Positions 46,544 through 59,986 of a DNA stretch of 64,000 bases are shown in pieces. The notes beneath the pieces were generated by a model. The model was not told the DNA's origin. It ran no database searches and saw only the letters and a program-made list of their open reading frames with translations. Source of the stretch: Helopsaltes ochotensis (lineage: Eukaryota; Chordata; Aves; Passeriformes; Locustellidae); NCBI GenBank assembly GCA_013400155.1, contig VXBM01001214.1, positions 171,502-235,501 of the forward strand, given 5' to 3'. A program made the position numbers and the translations under genes. How positions within the stretch are numbered: the stretch's first letter is position 1; each line of letters begins with the position of its first letter.

Positions 46544-48985
46544 ATGTAATGACAAAACATGCCTATCCTGTGCAAAGCAACCTGGTGGCTTTGAGATTTT
46601 TACAATTTAGGTGGAATCAGTCATCTCTGCCTAATTTTTAAGATTTTAGGAAAAGATTAAGCTACACTACACAAAGCAATGTAGTTAACTCATAAACTGC
46701 AATTTTACTCAGCTCATTAAAGCTTCATTAATGAAGTAATCAAATAAAGGTCATAATAAAGACTAAATCCATAAATCAATGCTTTTAACCTTTTAATTCA
46801 TCAAAATAATAAATAAATTACTATATTAAATTTTTGTTTAACGCTGCAAGAATTGTTTCATTTTTAGGAGGTTTTGGCATTATTTGGAGTGCCTGGTTTG
46901 TTTTAGCTGAGACTTAGAGTTCATCCTGTCCTAGTTGGTGTCTTCACAGTGAGGGGTCAGTTGCAAAAAAAAAAAAAAAAAATTTAGAGGTCTAATTCAG
47001 TTTGGAGGTCTACATAAAAAACAGTCAGGAAAAAATTGGTCTGCAGCCATCTAAAGTCACTAGATGCCTTGAAATTTTCCTTGTCTTGAGGAAGAAAGCA
47101 GATTTTCCACGATCCCTCTGAAAGGTTTGGCTTTCTGGGTACCACATTTCCCCTTGATGTAACATATCAAAGCCATAGATCCGTCGCAAGCTACATCTGT
47201 GAAAATATTGCATGTGCTGACTAGGAATGCCCTGGCATCTGTGCAAGGTCAAGCCTAACCACATAAAATTTCCTGTCCTTTAACATTTACATCATCTAAA
47301 TAGAAGTAGATAACTGGCTTTTATTTTTAAAGGAAGTTAATACTGGTGTCATTTCACTTTTCCACAAAGCCTCTTTTAAAAACTTAAGACTGAAAAAATA
47401 CCTATAGGGTTATGACATGTTTAGTTTAAAACCCACACCTTTCATATGAATTCAGTCCTGGTCACACTAATTATTCGATTTAAGTGAAGAGAACATTATC
47501 TCTGTTAAAGCTAGGACAGGGTAGCAAAAGGATTGAGAAATTCACAGGATGGAAACACAGTTGAAAGAAGCAACACCTTGTTCAAACCTTCTTTGTGACC
47601 CAGGCACCTCTCATAATGTAGCAACCTATATTTGCCTTGAATCGTGAAAAGTGGGGAAAAGGTGAGGGGGGGGGATCAGCATGCTTCTGCTGTGTGAGTT
47701 CATCCATGTTCTTAACTTTAAGTATATTTATTGACTTTGATTTGCTTTTATTTCACGTTCTGTTGAAATCAAGCTTACAGACCTGATATGTCTTTTTAAA
47801 AATGTTGAGAATAGATTTCCGAAAAAAAGGAAACATGAAAAGGATGGACTTTGATTCTTATTTTCAACCAATTATTTTTAATGTAAAAACCAACCCTAAA
47901 ACCCAACAAAACATAAGAATGTTGAATTAGCTAATGAAGTCTTTTTTTCTATTTAAATAGAATTACTGTGTACATTTGACTTTTTTTAGCAAGTCTTTGT
48001 TATTAGCTAAAGAATCCATTCACCTGCTTATAAAATTTTCAAAAGCCAAACAAATCTTATTTGCAGAATATACTTATTAATTTCCTTTTTTTAATACATA
48101 GGAGAAATTTCTGCAATATTTAAGAAAACATCACAATTTCTGGAGTTTGTTGTTTGTATATTGCTGGCCAAACTGCATGAGGCAGTTACGTAATGTTTCA
48201 ATTTTTCTTAAACCCTGGTAATGTTCTTCATGGGTTGAAAACTCATTTGAATAGAGGAAAGAATCTTTGCATAGAAATGAGTCGGTCAATCCCCTCCACA
48301 TCACCAGCTCACAAATATGTGGATAATAGAAAGATCCTGCTTAAATGCATAGCGCCAGCAGAAACAAAAAGCACCCAGGCTAAGCCATTATTAAGATATA
48401 AATAGGCTTGTAAACAATTTAATTGCATAAAAAGAGTTGCTTTCCTTGGGACTACAGCAATTTGCATAATGAACTGCAGCAGTAGCCCTTCAATATTCTC
48501 TGTTGACATCAAGTGAGGTTGTCAGCTCTTTCTTGCAAAGCTCGGCAGTATTTGCTCGCAATCCTTCATCCAGGGGAGGAGCCCTGAAGAGGGGAAATGT
48601 GTGTCTGGGGACAGGGCTCCTGGAGTTCTTCTACACATTTCGTTTTAGGATGGTAACTGGCAAACAACACATGCTCCTTTCAAATAATATCTTGATAAGA
48701 ATAGTTATCTCTCTTACTAAAACTCATATGTCATAAAAAACTTCTCAGTCTACCAGGTCCATTTTTTTTCCTAGCCTGAAACAATGGCTTAGGCCTGAAG
48801 GTTTCCCTTTTTATGAGCATCATCTCCTAAGGAGCCTTTTCATTTACAGTTATAACCATGGGTTTGTCCTGTTCAAGGGGATGGATATTTTTCTATTATT
48901 TAGTCATCTAACATAAGTGTTTAGCTCCATTTTGGATAATCCAAGGATAATCAAGACATTGGAGTGTGAGACTTGGAGATAAAGA
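46544..48985. other. Non-coding DNA, no recognised gene
   Basis: This is AT-rich with no recognised element. A 19-base A run begins at 46964. Confidence 0.6.
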
Positions 48986-49150
48986 GTCACAGAATTGGAA
49001 GGAGGTCTCTGGCCTGATGCCCTGGCTCAGAACCAGGTCATGAATCCAGATCAGGTTGTTTAAAGCTTTATCCTTTCTGATCATGAAAGTCTCAAAGTGT
49101 TTTAATCCCACTGGGCAACCTCTTACCCTGCTTCATTGTGCCTCAGCTCT
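48986..49150 (-). mobile_element. Old, degraded CR1 fragment, antisense
   Basis: A tail-like 'gtcacagaattggaaggagg' is followed by 'ccctggctcagaaccagg', 'atccagatcaggttgtttaaa' and 'cactgggcaacctcttaccc', which follow the order of an antisense CR1 of an older subfamily. It is much more diverged than the others here. Confidence 0.55.
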
Positions 49151-52100
49151 TTCGTTTTGAGGGAAAAGCTGCAAGTCGGAAAATTATACCCTAGAGGTAT
49201 TGTAAAACCATGGGATGCACTAAAATATCTGAAATTTTTAATAAGGAAGTAACCATGGTGTTGCTGATGGAGATTTCACCTAATGACAGAGGGACTAAAG
49301 TTGCAAGGCTGTTCAACTCATCTTTCATCAGCAGACTTACCTGCAAAACTTACATATCCCAGCTGCTTTTACAAAATTCTAGCCTATCTTTATGAAATGT
49401 TGGCAGTAAATAGAAAAAATCCTCTTAAAAATAAAATTTAAAAAAATCGGTCTTGATAATAGATAAGTAAAACCACATCTATATTGCTATAACACATATA
49501 TATTGCTATAATAACTCGTAAATTTAGTTCTCAAAAATAGTCTTGGAGTGTTCCATAATTTGGGAGAGTTTTTGTTTGTTGTTGTGTTTTGCTAGTTTGG
49601 TTTAAATTGATTTTCTTGGGTTTTTTTTAATCCCAGAATTAGTACAAAAAACCCCACCTTATCAGGTTAGGCTGTTTTACAAATAAACATGTTCCCAGCA
49701 TTTTAAACCTTCTTTAGCTGTGGTTCAGTGCACATCACTGTACCAAAGACCCCATTTTGACTGACCAGGATTCTCTGGCCTGAGATTCAGCATCAGCGAT
49801 ATAATTGTAGCAAATGAAAATATGTACTGAATATAATATTTTTTTTCCTTTGGACATCAGTGTGAACCTTGGATTCCTGTATTCCTGTCTAAATATGTCT
49901 CTTGGATGGATGGTAGAAAGGGGATTTAGGGGAGGATTAAGGATAAGTTCTCTTCAAATATATTTTTGCATGCAGCCTTAGGAAACCCATGCATGAAAAA
50001 ACACACCCAAGAGTTATGAGAGACACCATTAACTGCAACCCTCATTTCCTTGGTAGTTTTGACTGCCTCTTTTCCATCAGTTTTCCTTTTGTTCAGAAAT
50101 ACTCTTTCTGTTTTCATTCTCTCTTTATAAACTTGAATAGTGAAAAATGACTATTTTAGGATTGGGTTTGTTTTTTTTTTTTTTCAGTTTTTTAATATCT
50201 CTTAATGCTTAATCTGGAGAATGTTTAGCAAGTGTGGTAAATGCTGAACTGATGTGACCTGGATGACAAGGCTAAAATCTTTCCTAAGACATGTAAAATA
50301 TTCACAGCAGATGCCCAGGCCAACAATTTGCTGGTGCAGCACATACAATAGTTTTGGGAGCTTTGAGGCCATAAGAAACTGGAAAGGACCTAAGGGTGAT
50401 GGCTGCATTAGCACTGCAGATTTCAATGTCACTGTTGTCCTGATACATTTTATTCAATTTCTGGGAATGAATAACGTCATTAACACTGGATTTCTTCCAA
50501 AGGAACAACACAAACATATTAACTAAATTCATTTTGAATCCATTTCCCTTCCTACTGTCAGCCAGTGCTCTTGGTCAGACACTTTGGAAGATTATTTCCT
50601 GGATAGAAAAAGAATGAGAAATGCTATTCTGTCTAAAATTATGTTGCATATAATATTTCTGAAGGATTATAAAATTCGTGTTCACAATAGCGGCTGATTG
50701 CTCCCTGTATTTTCATTACTTTTCCCTATTTTGATCTATTCATGGTGGCATCGGAGGGAGATTTAAGAATTTTATTTCTGTGTGGCTGTGAAAAGTTAGA
50801 TAACTGCTTTTTCAGCTTGCAGAAAACTATTATCTGCTCCCATATTTTTCTTAAATGGGAAGCATCCATTTATACACCACCTCTTCGCTCATGGTAAAGA
50901 TAGGAGCAATGTTCGTGAGATTCAAGGTTCACACTGCAATCCCGCGTCACTCTCTGGCTGCAGCTGAATTCCGTGAGGGTGCTGCTGCTTTATTCTGTCC
51001 CCAGCTGCTCCTCACTGTGTCAGGAATTTCTGCACCTTCCAGTTTCCAGCACACTGACTTCTGTGCTGTGTCCCTAGGCACGGTCAAGCCCTTTAATCAA
51101 AATTATTTCTATGTTTTCAATACAGGTGTTTTTTAAACCATCTTTCACCTCTCTGATTACAGAGTTGCTGTGGGTGTGGGTGTGCTGGAACACCTGGAGG
51201 AGCCTTTTGGAGGAGGAAGGGAAAGAGGCTGGGGAGTCACGAGAAGCAGGGTAGAGCAGAACTTCCAGCTGAAACAGCAACATCCCAAATCTCCGTTCCA
51301 ATTATTCCAGCTTCCTCCACAAGAAGAAATTTAAATCCCAGAGGGAGGAAATCTCTTGCTGCAAGAGGACCTTGGAGCAACACAAGAAAACCCCAAGTCC
51401 TCTATGTGAGCTTCAGAGGTGGAAGATAGTGAACACCTCTTTCTTTCATGTTCAAAGTTTCCCTTTATGGGTGGCAGGTTCCTTTTACTTCTATTCCATT
51501 AAAGAATTTAAGCTGACTCATTGTTTTTCATGCACACTTGTCCAGGATAATGACAGTGATGATGATGGAAGCCTTCTGTAAAAGAGATTAATGGCATTCC
51601 CACTGGGCCTTTAAGAGGCAGAGGCTGGGTTTTGTAAAGGGAAAATATCATATTGTGAGCAATTTTATCTTCTCAGTTCTCACCCTTGGCAGTGGAATTC
51701 GCCTTTGGTGGAAGCCTGCTGCTTTACATAAGCAGTAAATTAAGTCAACTTTTTAACAGTAGTTTCTATTGATAATAAAATACTACATTCTATAGTAAAA
51801 ATAAAATACTGTCCTCACTAAAGTGTAAAAGAGATCATATTGAATAAAAAAGCATGTTCAGACTGGTGGAAAGCTAGTAAAGCTGATTTTGTAAAATTTT
51901 AAATGATTCCTTTTCTGCTCGCCTCCATTCAAACAGTGTTTCTGTAATTACCATGCTGTAGCAATTGTTAAAAGAGGGGAAAATAAAATGGTTTAACTAA
52001 GTCTCTTTTTTTCATAATATTAAAGCTATTTAATAGAAAATTTAAATATTTTCTTCCCCGAGAGAAAAAAAAAACAAACCCTTGAAATACAGCTGATATA

Positions 52101-54321
52101 GGTATCGCAGAGCTAACACCAGGACACCTTTATTAAACGTGTCATTACACCAAAGCTGCATGCAGAACAAAATAAAATGAGATCAATATGACACCTTTTA
52201 ACTTTTCCGTGTGAGATTAAGAATTTATGAGCAGGTTTCAACAGGTGCCACATTCCACTGCTCACGGCCCTGTCGAGCACCTTGGTAATACATTGCCCTC
52301 TCTAGGACTGAGTGCAACCTCAATCCAAGGAGAAATGGAATGGTGGGGAATCTGGGAATCCATGGGAATGGCTCCCAAACCCATGCCGAAATTTCTGTTG
52401 ACTTTGCAGTCAGAGTTCACTGCTTCTGAAAGATTTTCGGGGTGTTTGTATTGATCTGACTCTTGTAAAATCCTGAGCAGTGTTACGGAAAACTGAATAG
52501 TGTCTTTGGCTATTGTGGGAAGATGTTACCTAAATTTTGCTCTGAAGGGCTTTTTTCCTTAAAATCATACCTTTATATAAGCAGCCTCATCACAGTTGGA
52601 ATTTTTCATAGGTACAAAACAACACAATATTGACAGTTGTGTCATGAGTTACGGAGATAAAGGGATAAGAATTCATAATAAGAAGTAATTCTCCCTTTAA
52701 TATTTACTAAATAAGTTTGATTTTTGACTTTGTTGAATTTGTGGGAAAGACATTTTACAAAAATTGGTTTTCCTAGCACTTTGTTTAACTGTGGGTTTTG
52801 TTTTCTAGTTGGGTTATTTGAGATATTTGGAGATTTTGGTGTCTGTGGAATATTCACAACATCCACTGAAGAAAAAGTGAGCACTGCAGAGGCTCAAAAC
52901 CTCTGACAGAGCAGGCTGAAGGAACCCCAAATATTGATCAAAGTTACAAAAATGTCTTTAGTTCCAGTTCCTGGGATCTCCTGGTTTTGCCACTACAAAT
53001 CTGGTACTGATGTCAACCACCAGTTTTAGTGGATAACCATTGTGCTGCCACTGAATATCGTGTGGGAAGAATTTTTAACTCCAAACTCTTCTGATGTAAA
53101 ATCAAGTGTAATTATGTGACAGTGTTAAGAGTGATGGTACTAAAGAAAGAATAGCAAATATTAATATTATTTGCAGTAATAACAAAACTTTTTTTTCTGT
53201 GAAGTTACAAGTCACATGTTCTTAATTTATAATCAAAATTTTGAAGGGCGCTAAGGGAAAAGCTGTTCTCACACAGTATCAAAAACTTCAGGGATATAGT
53301 AACTTAGAGAAACTAATACATTGTTAAGGGTTACTTAATTAAAATATTAAAGAAAATAGGAGGAAAAATTGAACTTTATGAGCAAGTTACCAAGGAAACC
53401 AGTTCAAACTGAAGTCCAGTTTAGCCTTTAGCATTTGGAGACACAAAGGCAGACGTACAGAGACGTACACCCCTCATTTTAGTGTCTGCCAAAAGCTAGA
53501 GTCTTCAAGGATTGATTTCATATTCAATAAAATCAATTTATATTGCTTGAAATGTACTTTTGACATTATCCTAAACCACATCAATGCAAATTCATTAGAT
53601 TGGATAAATGGATCATTTAGCTGTTCCACTAAAGTTTGTGATCTTTTATTTCTTTATAATCAATACAAACGCTGCAAGAAGTAATTTTCTTCATGGTTGT
53701 ACAAATAACTAATGGAAATACTGATGTCTCTGCAGCAAAGTAACACCACAGAGACTTCAACCATACAGTTCCCAAAACAGGATCTGCATTCAAGGAATTT
53801 CAGTCAGGAATTGTTTGATGGCATCCTGATGGCAAGGGCTAAATACATGTCATAAGGTAAAACCATGACAAGAAAAAAGGGGGAGAGTTTCTTAGGTCTC
53901 TGTCCTTGCACTTATTTTTGCTAATGTGGCCTTCTTTATAAGCCCAGGCAGCCTTTAAGTCTCATTTTAGCACACTGTTATTTGCCTACCAGTTTCTGGA
54001 GATCCTCAATGTAAAAACATAGCTTGGAAAGAGCCCCCGGAACCCTGAAGGATATTTTAAAATGCTGAACAACCTCATGGCAAAGCCAGCCAGAAACCTC
54101 AGTGTCCCAAAGGTGAGGGGAAAGGCACTTCTGTGCCACTTTAAGTAAAAGAAAAATGAAATGAAAGGAAAGAAACCAGGCAGAGGGAGAGGTGAGAGAA
54201 GGAGGAACCTCATGTCCTTACTTCCAGGAGCGAATGAAATGAAAAACCTGAAACCAAATTGTGGACAGATGGACTGAGGATCCTGCGGGAGCAGAGAGAC
54301 CTGGTAACATTTTCCATGGAG
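49151..54321. other. Non-coding DNA, no recognised gene
   Basis: I see no transposon that I recognise and no convincing coding region. Open frames are all under 95 codons. A few GC-richer patches (50.9-51.4 kb, 52.2-52.4 kb) show no domain. Confidence 0.6.
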
Positions 54322-54414
54322 TCATAAAATCAGAGAATCACAGAATGGCTTGGGCTGGAAGGAGCCTTGAAGATCCCAGAATCCAACCCACCTGCGACAG
54401 GCAGGGACACCTTT
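54322..54414 (-). mobile_element. Short CR1 3' end, antisense
   Basis: 'aaaatcagagaatcacagaatgg' and 'gcttgggctggaaggagcc', then 'gacaggcagggacaccttt', are the complement of the CR1 tail and last blocks. About 93 bp. Confidence 0.88.
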
Positions 54415-57400
54415 CCTTTTCTCACACAGCACAAGTAATCTCATCGTTACTTTTTAGCACATTTAGAACACAATAAAACCTTAAAAAATCGCCACAGCCC
54501 TTGGGCTGAGGTCAGCACGCGTCCCACCACCCCGGAGCGCCAATAAAGCCAAAAATCATACATTTTTATCACTGCCCATGGAGAAAGAAGCACTGAGTGT
54601 GCAGGCACACCCCTCTAATGCCGGCCACAAGGCTGGGAGTGAGGATAGAAATACACTTTGCTAGGGCTTCATGGCTCTTTTTTACTCACAGAAGTGTTTT
54701 AGAAATCTCTACTTTGATATGAAGTCTGATTTTCTTCCCCATATTTTCTGTGCAGTATGTCATCAAGTCATGTTCTATCACCTTTTCACATCTTCTCTTC
54801 CAGTGCGCTACTCTGTACTTGGCAAGAAGACGCACTTTTCACATCTTTTTTATTTTCTTATTGCCTTAGAAAACCAGCTAAGAGATTTTCACTGTCAGTT
54901 GCTTATTTGCAGTATTTCCCCCTTTGTAGTAGAGACAAACCTTTTCAGGTGCAGAGACACAACGTGAAAATCTAAGTAACAAAAAGGCAGGACAGACCGA
55001 CAGAGGCCCTGCTTGATATTTATGGCATAAAGAAGGATATATATAAAGTTTCTACTAGGATAAATGGCTAACTTGTCCTAAGTTCTGAGTGCTGCCCCGA
55101 AATTGTTTCAGTGTTTGGCTAAGATAATTGAATAGCATTGTCTCATTATTAAATTTTGAAATACAATCCATTAAAAATTAATTTACCAGCCTTTAGCAAT
55201 GAAATCCAGTTACGGTGCTGCACTGAATAATAGAGACTCTGGCAAGAACTAATTAATTAACAGTAAAACAACTTCCACCAGTTACTGCTAAAATTTGATT
55301 AACATTTAAGGATTATCACGTAGAAGTCACTAATCCAAATTTCCTTGTTCAAGAAGTAACAGGTATGAATTTAGACGGACTTTTACTGTGGTAAGTCCAA
55401 AATTTTATTCTTTGATAAATAAAACTGATCTCCTTTTCTTTTGTTAAGTCAGAACATCAAGCTGACTGACCCACAGATTTAGAAGCTACATTCAAGATAG
55501 ATATTCTTTATTTTATATTTATAGTTCTGAACACCATTTCAAGTGTCAGAAGAACATCCTGTGGATCTATTTATGATCTTAGAGCAGAATTCACAGAAAG
55601 AGTTTAAGTGTACAGCTCCACACAATGACTACAGGGTGAAGGTTGTGGTTTTGGTTCTTTTTTTAGGCAATCTCTGATTTTTTGATTTGATTAGCTTAAT
55701 AATTTGATACATCTGATTAATAAATTCATATTTATCCACTATTAAGTATTAGCAAATAACTAAGGGATTAAAACATATTTCTGTATGAATGCAACTCAAT
55801 CTCCTTTGTTGCTATACTTGCTTCTTTTTCATATTTTTCAGATATGTTGTTCAGAATTAAAACCCTATGGATTTCCTAATGACTTGAAAAATATTCAGGA
55901 ATAAATTATTTCCATTGATCACTATATATTTCTTTGCTTGGAATGCACTTTGTGCCTGTGAATCTACAGAAAAAAAATCCTTGAAAATTGCAGATTAAAG
56001 GATAACAAATAAGTAGTTACCATCTTATGCAGGACTGGAGGGAAAATGGAACAGACAGCAGCTTTTCACAAGAAAAAGTAAAGGTTTCAAGATGACAGAT
56101 TGACAAATACTTTCTCTGTTTTAAACCTTTCTTTTTATCTAATTTAGTTTGCAAATAATTCCTAATCAAATACTCTTAATGTCTTTCTGGTGAGTCATGA
56201 GGTTGATGGCAGACAGCAGAAAAACATTCCTGCTCTTCTGGAAGAAAGCTGTCATTAGACTCTAATCCCACCATGTAGAGAAATCATACTGCAAAATTAA
56301 AATATAGGAGAAAGGGTTTTGAGTGAAAAACTGGGCACGAGCAGCAGTGAAGAGCTGCATCATCCAGGCATATGAAATGGAATTCTGCTAGATAAAAGAT
56401 ATGGGTCTTGCCTTTAGTCCATGGAAATACAAGACCTGACAAATTGGAATTCAGGCTTGGAATCAAAGCTCTTAATCCAAAACTAATAATGATACATGAG
56501 AAAAGGTAAAATGGAATAGGATACTAAGATTAAAAAAATAATTAATTCCATCACAAAATATATTGGTGTGTATCCTTTACCTCTATAAATTCAATTTACT
56601 AGTAACTACACTATGATATTAACTTTAAAATTACTTAAAATACTGGACTGGACTGGTCTTATAAGGGAGGATCTTCCTGCTTGGGAGGAAAATTTGGTTT
56701 GTGTCAGTCTCCAGACAAACAGACTTACAGGAGGACACAACATGATCTGTAGCAGTTGGCCAGTGGATGAAGGCTTGAGAAATCCTGACACTGACAGAAA
56801 GTCAACATCATTAGATCACTGGAGACTGACAGTTTTAAATCTCTCAGATTAGTCTGTCATTCCTATTTCATTTGTCTTTTAATCTTTATAATACACAACA
56901 AAAACAAAAGCAAACAAAACCAAATTTTGGAATCTTAGTTTTTTGTATTTGTGCCATAAAACCATGACACTTATTCCAGATTTCAGTGTGATTTCTTGAA
57001 GCCAGACATATGTAATACACTCCTCTCCTAATAATAATAATAATTCTACCAAAAAAATGTCATCACACTTTTTTTTTCTGATAAGCAGGGGAGTGCCAAG
57101 GCTCTGCTTCAGCCTATCAGAATTGTATTTTTATACTGTGAAACTGAGAATTTACACTCTGTGCTCTGGAGTGGAAAGAAGACATATTGGATATTAGCTT
57201 AAGAGAGTAAATCCTGGAATAGTGGGGGAGGCTGCCTGGCCCATAAGCAACCAAACTGGCTGCATTCTGGACACTGATGTTTCATGGGAGGGGTTGCTGG
57301 GGTGAATAATCTTCAAAAGTACCAATATGATTTGTTTTGTTCTTTGCTGAAAGACGGTTTGTCTTTCAGGAGAGAATTGATGTTTGTGCAGTGTGAATGG

Positions 57401-58339
57401 TGGTAACAGCAACATCCAGCTCTAAGAAATTCTTCACCTGGCCATGCAAATTGATTTGTTTTCACAGACCACACCACCCAGGCATGATTTGGTTTGCAGC
57501 AGAGATTCTCATCCTAAAGAAAATAATTGTAGAAGTCTGTTTTATTTTAAGGTTATATGGGCAAAACTTCCGCAGTGAAATCAAAAGGGATTGTGATGAT
57601 GAAGGCTGTCAGGGACAGAGCCTCATCCCTGAACTTAATATCAAATGTCTTTATCAAACCCTGTTACTGACTGGAGACACTGACACCAGGACAGGTCCAT
57701 TCCCCGATTATTTTCAAAGCTTCTTTTTCATAACATTGCTTTGGCTTGGAAAACAACCAATGTCCATCTCATTGTTTCTGCAGTCCTTACTGGACAGTCA
57801 CAAAGCAAATATTAATCATATTAATGACACTGTACATCACTGAAATGTTAACCTTCAAGCCAATAACTCAGATTCAATGGATTATTTTGGTCCAGGCTTC
57901 GAATTTGAAATGACCTTTCCCTGTCTGAGAAAAATTGACACTGTCCCATTTAAGTCACAGTTTGTCAGCCTGGATGGTCACAGACAATCAGTCAATGCAA
58001 TTTAGGCTGGCATCTGTGGAGGCAAAAAGAAAAACAAGTCCCACAGGGTTCAAAGGAAAGCACACAATGTAGTCAGAGCAGGGTGGGCTAAGCCATAACA
58101 TCTTCAAGAGCAGCATCAGCTGAAATGGAGATGACCCACACAAACAGCCATAAGTCTGCTGGTGAAACATTTAATGGTTTTAAAAGAGACAAAGATAAAA
58201 AGAATCACTCCCGCTTTCGTTGGGACCCAGTTCATTAATCTGGAGATGGTGAATCTGGACAAGCACTAAGCCATCGCTGAAAAAAACTTTTAAGCTCTCT
58301 TTGAAAATGGAAAAACAAAAACAAAAACAAAACAAGAGG
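54415..58339. other. Non-coding DNA, no recognised gene
   Basis: AT-rich. The longest open frame is about 148 codons (57397-57843, +). It has no recognised domain, no upstream exon signals that I can support, and a length expected by chance in this much AT-rich six-frame sequence. A 12-bp inverted repeat (56703-56714 and 56819-56830) is within chance expectation. Confidence 0.55.
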
Positions 58340-59985
58340 AAGCTTGCTGTTTGATTTCTTTCAGTTATTTTTGTTGTCACTACTCTTAACAACTTTGGAT
58401 TAGGGAGTCAGGGAAAGAGAGCTTCATTATGTGCATTGCTGAATTCCTAACTCAGTCAGTGTAAAAAAAAATGTTTCCTAGAAACCACAAGTGAAACATA
58501 CCTCTGAAAGTATATAATAACACAAATTTTCACTTAGATACCTTTGTGATTTTCCTGAAGTTTGTTTCTAGGATTTGAAGCTATAATCACAAAATCAGAA
58601 AATCATAAAAAGAATGGACACCTTGTTTTGTGCCTGTTCACAGAAGCTGAATGATAAGCAAGAAGACTAGTTTCAGTTTGTTTGTTTGCTTGCTTATTTG
58701 TATTGTGATTTTTTTTCCCCGTTAAAAATGGAGGAAAGGTTTTTTCTGGGGGCGTGTTGTTGTTGTTGCTGGTTTTTGTGTGTGGTTTTTTGTGCCTTTT
58801 TTTTAATAAAAAATTTTGTAATTTAACATTCTCATTAATTTAGGAAAAAAAACCAAAACCAAAGAAATACAAAAAATCCTACTCTCTTCTACCATTACAC
58901 TGGAACCATTAAATATTTTGTTCTGTTTCTTATATCCTCAGTCATCATTTTAATAGTAGGGTTAAAAAAATAAAAAACCTTAAAAAAAACTTTTGAAGAA
59001 GGTAATATTTTCCTCTAATGCTCATTTTGTCCAAACCCATAATTCATTTGAAAACAAAAAAAGGCTTAGCTAGAACCTTAACTGGCTCAGTATCTCTGCA
59101 GACTCTGCTCCTCTTAAGGTTTCTTATTGTGATCTACCTTATGTGAATTTTAACCACATCTCACACTTGGACTTGAAAAAAACATATATTTGGTACCTGT
59201 TTTGGCAACAAACACACATCAGGGTTGTAGAAAAGTGAAGGGGAAAGCCATAATATATCTTAGAAAGCCATTATATATCTTAGAACAGTTATTAAAGTCA
59301 ACAATTTCTTCTTTCAGCAAAAGTATCTTTGCACTTGGCAGAGTGAGTGTTGAGCTCTGAGGCTACTGTAGGGCAGAGCTCACATAGAGGAGATCTGTTC
59401 TCTTTAGCTCTCTACACCCCTAAAGCTGCATTTGGGCTGATGAGGTACCGGTTTCAGGGAGGAAAACCGATGACAGATAATGCAATGTTCCATTAAATGC
59501 AGCAGAAAGTCACTCACTTTCGGATAATAAACTCCTAAAGAAAAGGGAGGATTAGATTATAGCTTACGTTAAAATAGATCAAAGGAGTTATTCTTCATTT
59601 ACACTCTGGTAAGATGGAGAAGTCTCAGGACCTATTTTTTACAAAACCTTCACTAAATCAAAACTCTGCAATTCATCACCTTACACAGAAATATAATTTG
59701 CTGGTGAAGTTTTGCTCTTTGAATTCCAATACCTTGTTTCCCTACGTTTTCCTGTGAAACTCAGTTGCTCTGCAGCAATAGCATCATTGCATAATAAATA
59801 TGGAACTAACCAGAAAGTCTGTATTGGGTTGTTTGTAACTTTTGTGGGGAGATGACCTGTCACCCCGATTTTTTCGGCCTTTCTGATGTTGTTCACAGTT
59901 TCCTGATGTTTTCATAGTTTTTAGTTCTTTTTCACACAAGTATTATAAATAGAAGTAATGTTTGCAGTAGGACAAGGTTGTTTTT
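58340..59985 (+). repeat. 1,646-bp duplicated segment, copy 1 (probable assembly artefact)
   Basis: The same sequence recurs at 59987-61632 with a constant offset of 1,647 and no indel. The only mismatch I found is T at 59860 against C at 61507. The two copies are separated by one N. The right edge falls inside an LTR, so this copy's LTR is cut off in a T run. Confidence 0.97.
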
Positions 59986-59986
59986 N
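59986..59986. other. Single-N join between two contigs
   Basis: One N sits exactly at the junction of two near-identical 1,646-bp segments. It is probably a placeholder for contigs that overlap but were not merged. Confidence 0.9.

Noticed and set aside
56703..56830. 12-bp perfect inverted repeat separated by ~104 bp
   Set aside because: One such pair is expected by chance in a window this size. No transposon ends or target duplication.
57397..57843. 148-codon open frame, plus strand
   Set aside because: No recognisable domain or exon signals. Frames of this length are expected about once by chance in 64 kb of AT-rich six-frame sequence.
59248..59290. Two ~20-bp tandem copies of 'gaaagccataatatatctta'
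   Set aside because: A trivial short duplication, and it appears again only because of the probable assembly duplication.
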